Below, in pieces: positions 1 to 9,200 of a stretch of DNA of 64,000 nucleotides. Both the position numbers and the translations under genes were made by a program. The stretch is from contig CAJOFU010000008.1 in the NCBI GenBank assembly GCA_905233935.1, positions 1-64,000 of the forward strand. Direction: 5' to 3'. Within the stretch, counting starts at the first letter, position 1. Every line of letters begins with the position of its first letter. A model generated the notes under the pieces. That model had not been told where the DNA came from and made no database searches. It saw only the letters and a program-made list of their open reading frames with translations. This DNA is from Paludibacteraceae bacterium (GTDB taxonomy: Bacteria; Bacteroidota; Bacteroidia; Bacteroidales; Paludibacteraceae).

Positions 1-2
1 GA

Positions 3-113
3 TACGCGCGAGCAGAATCATACGGAATGGACGCCATGCAGATGCAGGGTGCTATAACTATGTTTGCTGCGAATGTGAAACGTATTATCAAACTGCTCGC
101 GGAGTCCAAATAA
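3..113 (+). CDS. Transposase C-terminal end (partial)
   Basis: The only reading frame that runs in from the left edge and closes cleanly gives 36 residues ending ...FAANVKRIIKLLAESK and a TAA at 111-113. The pattern of an Ala-Glu-Ser-Tyr-Gly stretch, then Met/Gln-rich residues and a helical AANVKRI end, resembles the C-terminus of DDE transposases of the IS1182/IS5 kind. The rest of the gene is outside the window. A strong hairpin with flanking A/T runs follows at 209-254. The family call rests on a short tail only. Confidence 0.5.
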   Translation, partial: YARAESYGMDAMQMQGAITMFAANVKRIIKLLAESK

Positions 114-208
114 GAGGAAATACCCCTCAATTTACACCCCAAATCACCCTATGCGACCATTATGGAGCGCATATGACTCCCTATAACATCTTTTTTACGA
201 AAATAATC

Positions 209-254
209 AAAAAAGGGACTGCAACGTAAAAGCGTTACAATCCCTTCTTTTTTA
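209..254. terminator. Bidirectional rho-independent terminator
   Basis: A near-perfect inverted repeat (AAAAAAGGGACTG.AACG, then CGTT.CA.TCCCTT.TTTTTT) around a short AAAAG-type loop. It has an A run on the left and a T run on the right, so it can stop transcripts from both directions. It lies between the transposase end and the minus-strand surface-protein gene that ends at 412. The rest of the 114-411 gap holds a small CCCTC/GAGGG hairpin near 284-297, ATTCAG-type short repeats at 319-352 and the 14-bp array below. Confidence 0.75.
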
Positions 255-367
255 TAGCTCCGTTCTAAAAGGCTACCTTTTTCAGTGCCCTCCCTGAGGG
301 GACAGCGGTTTTTTTAGTATTCAGAATTCAGGATTCAGGATTCAGAATTCAGTTTGATGTTGTTTAA

Positions 368-409
368 TGCTTCGCGTTTGATGCTTCGCGTTTGATGCTG
401 CGCGTTTGA
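368..409. repeat. 14-bp tandem repeat, three units
   Basis: Three head-to-tail copies of TGCTTCGCGTTTGA, the third with one change (TGCTGCGCG...), followed by a partial fourth. The array ends 3 bp before the stop codon of the minus-strand gene at 412. Just left of it (319-352) the words TTCAGAATTCAGGATTCAGG repeat. It is a low-complexity 3' flank with no spacers and is not a CRISPR array. Confidence 0.85.
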
Positions 410-411
410 TG

Positions 412-2862
412 TTAGCGTACCACTTGACCTTGAACGGAGTACATCTTGCCGTCACGGATCAGGTAAAGTTGGTCGTTGATGAGCACCTTGGTAGTCACGG
501 TCGGTGCAGCGGTGTTATCAACAGCCGTCGGCATGCGGTAGATAGGACGGAGCATCAGACGGTCGTTGAACGTACCCTTCTCGGAGTAGATCGTGATGGT
601 CTCACTCAGGTCGTAAGCACGGTCGGCGAGAGCGTCGTAGAGCTCATAGCTGTCCGCGAATACCGGCATACTGATGTTGATGTCACCGGCGTTGCGCATC
701 ATGAAGCCGAGACGCATATTGTCGTCACCTGCAGGACGAACCATCTGTGCGCACTGGATGTTATCGACGTCGAGGAAGTACATCTGGATAGGAGCGGTCG
801 AAGTGATGAACTTCGATGCGTCACGACCAGCCTCGTACTTAACGCTGGAGTTAGCGCGGAAGATCACACGCGACTTGTCGGTATAACCACCGGCTGTAGC
901 GTGGATATCGATGCGACTGTTCTCCTCCACCTGCGGAGCACGTGCCGGAGCGCCACTTGGTTGTCCACCATCGTTGCCACCAGGAATAGGATCGATATTC
1001 ATGCCACCATTACCGCTATTGCTGAACGTCAACTGTCCTGCGCCGGAGGTCTGGATAAAGAATGCCTGCAGCGGTTGAACACGGAAGTCACCACTGGTGA
1101 TGAGCAGGTTGTCGTACGCTGTGCCGTTCCAGATAGTAGCGGTAGGCTCTTCTGTGCCGGTTACGACGATATTCTCCGCACCCATCTCGGCATTGATCGG
1201 GTTACCTACGAAGTTCCAGTTAGCGTTCTCCGGGTGAACAGACTCGTACGCATTCAACTCGGTAGAAACGCTGGTCTGGCTGATATTCTCGGCATAGACA
1301 GCCAGGCGCAGACGACCTGCGATAGAGCTGTAGATGATAAATCCTTTCTTGGCTTCGGAGGGCACTACGTTCTCCCAACCGGAGCGTGATGCGGCACGGA
1401 CAGCACCGTTGTACGTACCCCATGAAACGTCGGTCAGTTCGTTGATGTTCATCTCGCTGAGCTGCCACTCACCGCCTTGGGTCTTCTCGGGCAGACAGAG
1501 GAAGTTCCACTGGTTAGCTGCGATCTCAAGATCTACATGCGAGTCGCTGTAGAGAGCCACGAACGTAGAGTCGCTAACGATGATTACCTGACGACCAGCC
1601 GACTCCTCGCCATCCTGCCAACGGAGGAAGTGGCGCTCGTCGTTGTCCTGAGCATTCAGGGTGAGCTGCATACCATACGTAGCCTCTTGGTAGGTTGTGT
1701 CCTTATCCAGAACGATGGTTACGGTATATTGGATAGCCTCTTGGGTAAACTGCGCAGTATAGCTTGCATTGGATGTAGCCACCTCAACCTGCGGGAACCA
1801 GCCAGAGAACGTGAAGCTCTGACCTTCCACGTCAGCACGTGTAGGCTCTTCACCGCGGAACTGCGGCATCGTGCCGTGATCGAGTGAGTCTTGTTGCAGG
1901 ATCGTCTCATCCCAGTTGTAGAACGTGATCTCGTATCTGTTCACACCGAACAATGCCTGGAAGGTCGTATCGCTAACAATATTCACGAGACGCGGGTTGT
2001 CCAGCTCGCCGTCGCTCCACTTAACGAAGTGGTCGCTCTCAGCAGGCTCGGCATACAGATCGAGTTGGTCGTTGTAATGCGCGAGAATAACGCTATCACG
2101 CTCGTAGAGCAGGAAGTGAACGGTGAACTCAATATCCTGGCTGGTGAACTGCGCGATATACTGTGCGTCTTCCGTTACAGCCACCGGTTCGGGAGCCCAG
2201 CCGGAGAACGTATATTCGATACCTTCCGCCGTTTCGCGAACAGGATCGTTGCCGTGGTACTCGGGCACTACGCCGTACTCGATGCTGTCGGACTGCAACT
2301 CCTCGCCGTTCCAGTTGAGGAACTTGATCTCGTACTTGTTGACGATCGTATCCCACACAGCCGTATAAGTCTGCGGACCTTCAACCTGAATTACCTCGGG
2401 GTTCCAACCACGGAAGTTGAAGGTGTATTGAGCCGTATTCTCTCTGTAAGGAGCATCGGGCTCGTTAACCTCGGCGCCATAGTAATACTGACCGGAAGTT
2501 ACCGGCGTGCCATCATCATCGACGAACGAAATCATGTACATATCGTGCTGATACAGAGCCACGAGCGTCATTGACTCGTTGACTACGATCTGGCGAGTCT
2601 GCGACGGATCCTGGTCGCTCCAATAGGCGAAGATGTAGCCGGGTATTTCGCGTGCAGAGATCTCCACTGTAGTGCCGGCGTCATACACACCACCACCCAG
2701 CGGGAAATAGCCCTCGAGGGAGTCTTCCTGAATCTCCATATCGGAGGCATAAAGGTTCAAGTCAACCTTAAGTTCACCCGGATCACCCGGGAAATCCTGC
2801 GCCTTGACGGCTGCTACGGACAGAATGCCAAGAACGGCAAATAAGGTAAAGAGCTTTTTCAT
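412..2862 (-). CDS. Secreted InlB/Listeria-Bacteroides repeat protein with C-terminal sorting tail
   Basis: 816 residues. Residues 1-21 are a signal peptide (MKKLFTLFAVLGILSVAAVKA), cleaved before QDFPGDPGEL. Residues about 60-440 hold serial copies of the InlB B-repeat/Listeria-Bacteroides repeat, recognised by the F-x-W-G/N core and endings such as TFSGWAPE...YIAQF; several copies carry a KWSDGE/RWQDGEE variant. Residues about 445-770 form a globular part without recognisable motifs. The last 22 residues (INDQLYLIRDGKMYSVQGQVVR) match in pattern the tail of the 2764-residue protein at 49631, so this is probably a secretion or sorting signal of T9SS type. No promoter is visible in the 61 bp before it; it is probably co-transcribed with the gene at 2924-3832, with which it shares an FPxDPGEL motif at the mature N-terminus. 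Likely located at the cell surface; ligand unknown. Confidence 0.85.
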   Translation of the reverse strand: MKKLFTLFAVLGILSVAAVKAQDFPGDPGELKVDLNLYASDMEIQEDSLEGYFPLGGGVYDAGTTVEISAREIPGYIFAYWSDQDPSQTRQIVVNESMTLVALYQHDMYMISFVDDDGTPVTSGQYYYGAEVNEPDAPYRENTAQYTFNFRGWNPEVIQVEGPQTYTAVWDTIVNKYEIKFLNWNGEELQSDSIEYGVVPEYHGNDPVRETAEGIEYTFSGWAPEPVAVTEDAQYIAQFTSQDIEFTVHFLLYERDSVILAHYNDQLDLYAEPAESDHFVKWSDGELDNPRLVNIVSDTTFQALFGVNRYEITFYNWDETILQQDSLDHGTMPQFRGEEPTRADVEGQSFTFSGWFPQVEVATSNASYTAQFTQEAIQYTVTIVLDKDTTYQEATYGMQLTLNAQDNDERHFLRWQDGEESAGRQVIIVSDSTFVALYSDSHVDLEIAANQWNFLCLPEKTQGGEWQLSEMNINELTDVSWGTYNGAVRAASRSGWENVVPSEAKKGFIIYSSIAGRLRLAVYAENISQTSVSTELNAYESVHPENANWNFVGNPINAEMGAENIVVTGTEEPTATIWNGTAYDNLLITSGDFRVQPLQAFFIQTSGAGQLTFSNSGNGGMNIDPIPGGNDGGQPSGAPARAPQVEENSRIDIHATAGGYTDKSRVIFRANSSVKYEAGRDASKFITSTAPIQMYFLDVDNIQCAQMVRPAGDDNMRLGFMMRNAGDINISMPVFADSYELYDALADRAYDLSETITIYSEKGTFNDRLMLRPIYRMPTAVDNTAAPTVTTKVLINDQLYLIRDGKMYSVQGQVVR

Positions 2863-2923
2863 ATGATTAAAAAATTAATAGTTAACAATTTATAACTAAT
2901 ATTTTTGCGATTAACGCTCCTAT

Positions 2924-3832
2924 TTATTTGAGCAGATAGGTTTGTCCGGCTTGGATAACTATACCACGGTACGTTGCATCCACCGGCAAACCGAGGATAT
3001 TATACATCGGCGCGTTGATGTCGAGTTCGCGGCGCAGCTTGACATTTTCCACTGCGACATGTTCGTCGGGTTTGGCGGTAAGATCGAACTCCGTAACGGC
3101 TTCGGGACCATTCTCCGTGTTGACATACAAGCAGTTCATATCCTCGCCATCAGAGCCCGGAATCGGACCGTACATAGCATCCGACGGTGATACATCAACC
3201 TTGTTGAAGTCCGTTGAGCCAAAGCCTGACAGAGCAGGACCTCCTGTCTCATCGAGCTTGATGATTCTCCTGATGTAACGGCGCACAGCAGCCGGCGTGC
3301 CGACTGAACTGACGTGCATGGTAACCGAGTCGAACGTGATATTTGCCTCGGGTACACCGATGATAGGTACAGCACCGACTATATCGAGCGAACCATCGCC
3401 GGTGATCACAATATCCGAAGTCGAAGAGATGATCGTATCCGCCGTGATAGACGACGAATCGCAGATCTCAATCACCAACGGGTCTGAACCCGAGTAACTG
3501 ATGACAGGCGAGTTGCTGGTAGTGTCCTCATAGTTGGCAGACGAGAGAGTCAGCACGTTATCTACCGTGTTGTAGGTCATCGTCGAGTCGCCATCCGGGC
3601 TTACGTCGATGATCTCCGGCACAACCGTAGTGGTGTCTTCGGGATCGGGCGTAATGGTATCGCCCATGATAATCACAACAGGCGGTACGTACACCAATTC
3701 TCCCGGATCATCGGGGAAAGGCGGCACAGTAGGCGAATCCGGATCATCTCCGGATTGCGCCATTGCAGACACAAACGGAAATACCAGCATCAGCAGGCAC
3801 ATCAGAAATGTATGAAAAATTCGTGTTTGCAT
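2924..3832 (-). CDS. Secreted protein with T9SS type A-like tail
   Basis: 302 residues. A signal peptide spans residues 1-25 (ending FVSAMAQ). It is followed by an acidic Pro/Asp/Thr-rich linker (about 26-75), then a beta-rich region with a GDGSLDIVGAVPIIG-type stretch, as in right-handed beta-helix or carbohydrate-binding-like domains. The last 27 residues (MYNILGLPVD...GIVIQAGQTYLLK) match the common Bacteroidales T9SS tail of form Y-N-x-x-G-x-x-V...G-I-V-I-x-x-G-x-x-Y/F. It is first in a two-gene minus-strand unit with the InlB-repeat protein 61 bp downstream and has its own good promoter at 3875-3906. Function unknown. Confidence 0.8.
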   Translation of the reverse strand: MQTRIFHTFLMCLLMLVFPFVSAMAQSGDDPDSPTVPPFPDDPGELVYVPPVVIIMGDTITPDPEDTTTVVPEIIDVSPDGDSTMTYNTVDNVLTLSSANYEDTTSNSPVISYSGSDPLVIEICDSSSITADTIISSTSDIVITGDGSLDIVGAVPIIGVPEANITFDSVTMHVSSVGTPAAVRRYIRRIIKLDETGGPALSGFGSTDFNKVDVSPSDAMYGPIPGSDGEDMNCLYVNTENGPEAVTEFDLTAKPDEHVAVENVKLRRELDINAPMYNILGLPVDATYRGIVIQAGQTYLLK

Positions 3833-3874
3833 ACGAAATAGGATTAGTTAGGTTACTCCTATGCATTTTCGCCA

Positions 3875-3906
3875 CAAAGGTACAAAAAATAAATGAAAAA
3901 TGCAAA
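3875..3906 (-). promoter_or_regulatory. Bacteroidota-type promoter
   Basis: On the minus strand the -33 box TTTG (3903-3906) and the -7 box TACCTTTG (3875-3882) are exactly 20 bp apart, matching the TTTG/TAnnTTTG promoter of Bacteroidota. It directs transcription into the gene starting at 3832, with a leader of about 37-40 nt. Confidence 0.8.
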
Positions 3907-3941
3907 TATTTTATAAAATATTTTACTTTTATTACGAATTA

Positions 3942-3973
3942 TTTGCTTTTTTGGCTTAAATTTCGTAAATTTG
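3942..3973 (+). promoter_or_regulatory. Bacteroidota-type promoter for tex
   Basis: TTTG at 3942-3945, 20 bp, then TAAATTTG at 3966-3973. The predicted transcript start is near 3979, which makes an upstream ATG at 3983 unlikely as the tex start and supports the ATG at 4019. It is divergent from the minus-strand promoter at 3875-3906. Confidence 0.8.
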
Positions 3974-4018
3974 CAGGGTAAAATGTTCACAGATTTAACA
4001 AGATTAAACAGAACAAAA

Positions 4019-6124
4019 ATGAATATAGCAGGAATTATCAGTCGTCGGTTGGGAATCGGCGAGAAACAGGTGCAGGCAGTGATCGGGTTGCTGCGTGAGG
4101 GTGCGACCATACCGTTTATAGCGCGATACAGAAAGGAACGTACGGGTTCGCTGGACGAGGTGCAGATAGCACAGATCGAGGCAGAGAACAGCCGTCTGGA
4201 GGAGTTGGAGCAACGCAAGCAGACGGTGCTGAGCACGATAGAAGAGCAAGGCAAGTTGACGGACGAGTTGAGGGCGAGGATAGAGGCGTGCGAGGACGGC
4301 GTGGAGCTGGAAGACATCTCCCACCCCTACAAGCCGCACCGCAAGACACGTGCCGACAAGGCGCGCGAGGCGGGATTAGAGCCGTTGGCAGACCTGCTGA
4401 TGCGTCAGGACGGTCGCACGGATGTACGCCGCGAGGCGCAAAAGTACGGCAACGCGGATGACGCATTGCAAGGCGCACGGGACATCATAGCCGAGCAGAT
4501 AAGCATCGACGAGCGATCACGTAACGCCGTGCGCCGTGAGTTCAGTTATACGGCGATGATCCGCACCAAGGAAGTGAAACAACTGACCGAACAGCGTGCA
4601 CAAGAGGCGATGAACTACCGCGAATACTTTAAGGTCGAAGAGCCGCTCAAGCGCATCAGTTCGCACCGGCTGCTGGCAATCCGGCGGGCAGAGAACGAAG
4701 GGTTCTTGCGCGTGGATATATCCTGCGACGAAGAGAAAGCACTGGATAAGTTGGCGCACCTGTGGCTGAAGAACAACACCGATGCCGCATACCAAGTCGA
4801 ACTGGCGATGGAGGACAGTTACAAACGTCTGCTCAAACCGGCAATAGAGACCGAGACAGCCGCAGCGGCGAAAGAGAGAGCTGACAAGGAAGCAATCCGC
4901 GTGTTTGCCGACAACCTGAGGCAACTGCTGTTGGAAAACCCGTTAGGGCAGAAGCGTGTGCTGGCTCTTGATCCGGGATTCAGGACAGGGTGCAAACTTG
5001 TGTGTCTGTCAGCGCAAGGCGACCTGCTGTATCACACAGCCATTTACCCTCACCCGCCTGTAAACAAACGTAGCGAGGCTGAAGCGATACTAATGAAGGC
5101 GTTGAAAGACTACCAGATCGAAGCGATAGCCATCGGCAACGGAACAGCGAGCAGGGAGACGGAGACGTTTGTGCGTAACGCATTACCCAACAGCGGAGCG
5201 GTCACACAGCGCAGCGGTCACACTTCCAACAGCGTAGCGGTCTTTGTCGTGAGTGAGAACGGGGCATCGGTGTATTCGGCATCGAAGATTGCACGTGAGG
5301 AGTTTCCGGATGAGGATGTGACGGTTCGCGGAGCGGTGAGCATAGGGCGCAGATTAATGGATCCGTTGGCTGAGCTCGTGAAGATCGACCCGAAGAGCAT
5401 AGGCGTAGGGCAGTACCAGCATGACGTGGATCAGACGGAACTAAAGAAGAGTCTGGATCAGACCGTAGAGAGCGTGGTGAACTACGTGGGCGTGGATGTG
5501 AACACAGCGAGCAAGCACCTGCTGACGTACATCTCCGGCGTGGGTTCGACGCTGGCACAGAACATCGTCAATTACAGGGCTGAGAACGGTGCGTTTGCAG
5601 ACCGGAAGGCACTACTGAAAGTACCGAAGTTAGGTGCTAAGACCTTTGAGCAGTGTGCGGGCTTCTTGCGCATTGCAGGCGGTACAAACCCGTTGGACAA
5701 CACAGCCGTTCACCCCGAGAGTTACGCCATAGCCGCAGCATTGCAGAAAGCCAAAATGGCAGGAAAAGAGGTGCGGCTGGAGGATTATGTGACGGATGAA
5801 GTCGGGCTGCCGACACTACAAGATATATGGCGCGAACTGGAAAAGCCCTCACGCGATCCACGCGAGCAGATAGAGGAGTTCCGTTTCTCGGAGCAGGTAC
5901 ACACGATCGACGACCTGCAAGAAGGGATGACTCTGCCGGGGATCGTGACGAACATCAGCAACTTCGGTGCGTTTGTGGATATGGGTATTCACAAGGACGG
6001 CTTGATCCACGTATCACAACTGCGAAGCAGAGGCGTACAACTGCACGAGCATGTACAGGTTGAGGTGCTCAGTATCGACCGCGAGCGCAAACGTATCTCA
6101 CTAAAGTTGCATAAGACGACGTAA
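4019..6124 (+). CDS. tex: Tex, RNA-binding transcription accessory protein
   Basis: 701 residues from the chosen ATG (MNIAGIISRRLG); the open frame runs 16 codons further upstream, but that part lies at or before the predicted transcript start. Order of parts: Tex N-terminal helical region with GATIPFIARYRKE and TGSLDEVQI at about residues 28-50, and SHPYKPHRKTRAD at about 100; YqgF/RNase H-like fold from about 310 (VLALDPGFRTGCK); helix-hairpin-helix around 495-545 (SGVGSTLAQNIV...VPKLGAKTFEQCAG); S1 RNA-binding domain from about 637 (GIVTNISNFGAFVDMGIHKDGLIH). All hallmark parts are present and the length is normal. Tex is a cytoplasmic nucleic-acid-binding protein acting in transcription. 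It is monocistronic and faces the giant gene at 6254 tail to tail across a hairpin. Confidence 0.95.
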   Translation: MNIAGIISRRLGIGEKQVQAVIGLLREGATIPFIARYRKERTGSLDEVQIAQIEAENSRLEELEQRKQTVLSTIEEQGKLTDELRARIEACEDGVELEDISHPYKPHRKTRADKAREAGLEPLADLLMRQDGRTDVRREAQKYGNADDALQGARDIIAEQISIDERSRNAVRREFSYTAMIRTKEVKQLTEQRAQEAMNYREYFKVEEPLKRISSHRLLAIRRAENEGFLRVDISCDEEKALDKLAHLWLKNNTDAAYQVELAMEDSYKRLLKPAIETETAAAAKERADKEAIRVFADNLRQLLLENPLGQKRVLALDPGFRTGCKLVCLSAQGDLLYHTAIYPHPPVNKRSEAEAILMKALKDYQIEAIAIGNGTASRETETFVRNALPNSGAVTQRSGHTSNSVAVFVVSENGASVYSASKIAREEFPDEDVTVRGAVSIGRRLMDPLAELVKIDPKSIGVGQYQHDVDQTELKKSLDQTVESVVNYVGVDVNTASKHLLTYISGVGSTLAQNIVNYRAENGAFADRKALLKVPKLGAKTFEQCAGFLRIAGGTNPLDNTAVHPESYAIAAALQKAKMAGKEVRLEDYVTDEVGLPTLQDIWRELEKPSRDPREQIEEFRFSEQVHTIDDLQEGMTLPGIVTNISNFGAFVDMGIHKDGLIHVSQLRSRGVQLHEHVQVEVLSIDRERKRISLKLHKTT

Positions 6125-6201
6125 GGGCAAAAGATCGACTTAACTCCGATAAAACCCCGATAATCCCCCGATATAGACGTACGTTTTGCATTCAACAAAC
6201 C

Positions 6202-6232
6202 AACAGAGCCCCGCACTGATGCGAGGCTCTGT
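6202..6232. terminator. Hairpin terminator between convergent genes
   Basis: AACAGAGCC-C-CGCA, loop CTGA, TGCG-A-GGCTCTGTT: a long stem between the 3' ends of tex (plus) and the 3201-residue gene (minus). On the minus strand it is followed by the T-rich TGGTTTGTTG, so it fits best as a terminator for the giant gene, possibly serving both. The rest of 6125-6253 holds nothing recognisable. Confidence 0.7.
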
Positions 6233-6253
6233 TAGTGAGGTACTGATGCATGC

Positions 6254-9200
6254 TTAATGCAAGAAGAGTTTGCCTGACTCTAGACGTGTGTTACCCGTAT
6301 AGAAGAGGTAGAAGAAGGTCTGTCCGTGGGTCGGGAGCGTGAATACGACACCGTCACCGCTGGCATCCACGAGTTTTTCATGTCCTGTATGGTCGATGAC
6401 TACGTTCGCGTCATTGGGGTTGCAGACAGGCATCATCGTATTGAGCATGAGGTGTCCGTAGTGGTCATAGACGGCGAACCACGTGTTCATACGGATGGTG
6501 TAAGCCGCAATCTGATCCGTGCCGGGTATCTGCTTGATGAGCACATCGCTCCGGGTAGGATCTTGTGCATCGTTGATAGTAGTCTTCGCGAAGTTGATGA
6601 TATAGGTAGATGTCGAACCATCTTGCGCTGTACAGGTGATGAACATCGGCTCGCCCTCGACGTACAGCGGCACAGCCACCTCGGCAAGCGAGTCTTGCGG
6701 CACAGCCTTGACCGTGATGACTTCAGCTTCTTTCATGATATAATCATATACGAATACCGAGTCAGCGAATCCTTTGATCGTTTTGCCGCCAACGGTAAGA
6801 TCAGCAAGGTAACTGTTGTCGTTGAGGCGGATATACTGCGTGATGGTATATACGCGGATATCACGTTGGTTCTCGGGCGTTACCTGGATGGTGATAGTTC
6901 CCTCATACTCACTGACTTCCACCTGTTCGGTTGGATGAGCAAGCACGTACCATACATCCTTGGCATGAACGAATGCTGTGGAGTCGGAACCCATAGGATG
7001 GGCAATGACATAATCCAATGTATCTTTGTGGAAGTTGATGTTATAGCCATTGACCATGAGGGTATCCAACCAGTTGATTGCACAGCGCTCCACCTCGATG
7101 GCAATGACGTAGTCCAGTTCGGTTATGGAGTCGGGTGCGAGTACGGTAACGGTGATGATCTCACCCTCGACAGTAACCTGCACGGCTGCGTCCTCATCAA
7201 CTGGTGTAGCCGTCACATCTTCGGCTGTGGGGAACTCGGTCGAGCCATAGGGCAGCGAATAGATATAGAATGTCGAATCCGAACGGAAGTCTTCAAACGG
7301 TTTGCCATCGACAGCGAGCGAAGCCAAGTGCGCCTCGGCAGACTTGTCAACCACGAAGTTGATGCTATACGTGAACTTGGTTACCTCATCCTCGGCAACG
7401 ACCTCAATGAGCACAAGCATGTCTTGTACAGTGAGGGTGACATTCTGCGCCGGCTCGGCTTTGGTATAGAGCACATTGGGCAGAGTTGTTGTGCCGAATG
7501 GTAAGCGGACGGTGTATTTCGGATTCAGCGGATCGAAGTTCTCCAGCGGTTTGCCACCGACAGATATCCCCTCGAGAGCCGCCTCATGGCTACGCTCGGC
7601 TACGAAGTAGATCGAATAGGTACGCGAGTGACTATCCTCGGCGGTCACCTTGACGGTGATCGTACGGCTTTGAACGTTCGTTACGGTATCCACGGTCTGG
7701 AACATATCGCCCTCGATGAACCCGACGGAAGGCAGTTCGGTGATGCCGATAGGCAGCGTATCGTTGTAATTGACAACGTACGGGTCAAAGCCCTTGAGCA
7801 TACGCGATGTCTCGCCGGAAACGATGTAGAGGGACTTGAGGGTATCGACATCGGACGGCTGGATCTCGCAGATCACCGTATATGTATTTGCGTGCAAGCT
7901 ATCCTCAGCCATCACCTTGCACTGATAAGTAGTGCGGTATGTAGTGATGATCGTATCTACACGTTGCGGCAACTGATACTGATCACCCGGCACAAAGTCG
8001 ATGTACGGGAGTGTACGAACGCCCATAGGCAGCGTATAGGTATAGTAGAACGAATCCGGACGGAAGCCTTCGACTACCAGACTGTCGAGCACAATGCGAT
8101 TGAGCAAGGCGTTGTCGGAGTACGTGAAGCTGAAGATCAAGCTATAGGTTACTTTCGTGCCGTCCTCTGCAGAGACTATGAGGTCGTATCGCATACCGTT
8201 GTCAAGCGTATCGACATTAAGCGACTGCATCGTCTCGCTCTTGATAGCGTCAACCGAAGGTATGCGGCGCTCGCCAAGCGGGAGAGCTATTCTGTATTCG
8301 AATACATGCTTGTCGAACGATGCGAGCGAATCGCCGTTGATGAGGATCATTGACAAGGCAGTGTTGGAGGATTTCTCGACCGCGAAGAGCAGTTGGTAAT
8401 CGTTGGAATCCTCGCCGTTCTCGGCAATGACATGGATCTTCTTGACCGTACCTTTGCCCGTCTCGACTGTGGAAATCTCTACGCTCTGAGCATCTTCTTG
8501 CAGACGAGCTGCGATGTCGGGCATCGTGTCGCTCTTGATCATCGGTATCGTATAAGAATATACCTTCGCGTTGAATGCCAGATCCTCGATTTGGTGCAAT
8601 TCGGCATACTCGCTCATCGGCATATTGTTGAGCATGATGTCCGCCAAGTTGGCGTTGTTGGACTTAGCGGCGCGCCAGATCTCCACTTCATACATACGTG
8701 TGGTTGTACCATCCTGTGCGGTAACGTTGATTTGCTTGCGGATTCTGTCTTCGACTTTCACCTCGGTGACCTCAACAGTCTGGAACGGGTCACCTGTGGT
8801 GTAATCAATATTCACCTCATTGTCATCACCAAACACCTGCATAGAATAGTACGTACGTGCGGGGTTGAATCCGCTGACCGTGTCGCCGTTGACAAGGATG
8901 TTTCCAAGTTCGGCATTGTGCGACGGAGCGGCTGTGAAGGTGATCGTGTAGATACTTGCTTCGATCTCGTTGCCGTTCTCCGGCGTAACAGTGATGCGCG
9001 TTGCGTCACCGAGTTTCTTTGCCGGCTCGACAGATACATTCTGACTTTCCTGACCAAGGGTATAAGTTACTTCCGGCAGATCAGGCTCTTTGAGTTTGGG
9101 TGACTCTGACGGAATAACATAGGTATATGTCAGTTTCTCGCGATAGAAGTCCTCAAGCGGTGTGCCGCCCACGCTTATACCTTCGAGTGTACTTATATCC

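Noticed and set aside
3971..4018. 16-codon upstream extension of tex
   Set aside because: It begins within the predicted -7 box/start of transcription (3966-3979) and has no family similarity; the ATG at 4019 fits the family start.
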